Source: Candidatus Gastranaerophilales bacterium
GTDB taxonomy: Bacteria > Cyanobacteriota > Vampirovibrionia > Gastranaerophilales > Gastranaerophilaceae
Assembly: GCA_944324185.1 (NCBI GenBank)
Contig: CALUVI010000016.1
Span: forward strand, 1-40,934
Length of the DNA stretch: 40,934 nt
Reading direction: 5' to 3'
Under the pieces are notes generated by a model. The model saw only the letters and a program-made list of their open reading frames with translations, made no database searches and had not been told where the DNA came from. The stretch's first letter is position 1. Every line of letters begins with the position of its first letter. The translations under genes and the position numbers were made by a program. Below are positions 40,756 through 40,934 of this stretch, one piece after another.

Positions 40756-40934
40756 ATGATAATAAAATCTGCCCAAGATATAGGAAAAATAGTAAAAGAA
40801 GCTCGCAAAAAACAAAATTTTACACAAGTGCAGCTTGCCCAGCTTTCTAATGTCGGTACGCGCTTTTTGTCTGATTTAGAGAATGGTAAACCGACTTGTG
40901 AAATTGATAAAGTAATAAAAGTTCTGGCAAATTT
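40756..40934 (+). CDS. HipB-like XRE regulator/antitoxin (partial, runs off the window)
   Basis: The first 59 residues are visible, starting MIIKSAQDIGKIVKEARKKQ. The helix-turn-helix is FTQVQLAQLSNVGTRFLSDL followed by ENGKPTCEIDKVIKVLANF, closely matching the HipB/Y4mF family of antitoxin repressors. HipB proteins bind several operator palindromes in their promoter and neutralise a HipA kinase encoded just downstream. The three palindromes here agree, so a hipA-like gene is expected beyond 40934 but cannot be seen. There is no strong Shine-Dalgarno sequence before the ATG. Confidence 0.85.
   Translation, partial: MIIKSAQDIGKIVKEARKKQNFTQVQLAQLSNVGTRFLSDLENGKPTCEIDKVIKVLAN

Overview
The window reads as chromosomal DNA of a low-GC, diderm, non-photosynthetic relative of cyanobacteria, most likely a gut Gastranaerophilales (Vampirovibrionia/Melainabacteria). 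This is inferred from the gene mix: ClpC, Mini-RNase III and a YhaM-type exonuclease (typical of Firmicutes and cyanobacteria) occur beside an OmpH/Skp chaperone and putative outer-membrane proteins. A prepilin with the N-terminus KNGFTLAEVLITLAIIGVVA and several lineage-type proteins carrying an early VxFK(G/A) motif point the same way. No marker gene such as 16S is present, so the placement is a judgement.

Layout. 1-2685: a pilin-like gene and a small unknown gene set among mosaic GC-rich intergenic repeats. 2686-6500: an ECF sigma factor with its zinc anti-sigma factor, convergent with clpC across a perfect bidirectional terminator. 6500-8680: a 55-57 bp tandem repeat, an XRE regulator and a frameshifted glycosyltransferase. 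8686-10251: nusB-ftsY. 10605-15643: an alpha/beta hydrolase, a CheR-like methyltransferase, an HNH-like protein, an unknown protein and a MetE-like protein. 15712-18590: rplI, a 450 bp nested repeat and proS. 18660-18930: a tiny membrane peptide with an opposing promoter (candidate type I toxin-antitoxin). 19075-26039: a small gene followed by ribF and a formyltransferase, mini-RNase III, a DivIC-like/TPR pair, ompH, a YhaM-like exonuclease and small unknown proteins. 26130-33633: a degenerate hybrid-cluster-protein homologue, a large unknown protein, a GT4 plus sugar ABC permease pair and a GT5-like protein. 33735-37339: a compact promoter/serine-rich mini-ORF/terminator unit ahead of a lineage-specific membrane protein, then mnmG. 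37340-40934: repeats, a secreted protein, tRNA-Gln(CUG), a dinD cassette between 172 bp direct repeats, and the start of a HipB-like regulator with three operator palindromes.

Most genes are housekeeping: translation and tRNA maturation (proS, rplI, mnmG, mini-RNase III, tRNA-Gln), secretion (ftsY, ompH), transcription (nusB, ECF sigma) and proteostasis (clpC). The accessory interest lies in the intergenic spaces. The two strongest candidates for undescribed systems are the 18.7-18.9 kb peptide/antisense locus and the 33.7-33.9 kb leader or small-RNA unit. Both were found by eye and their RNAs are predicted, not measured.
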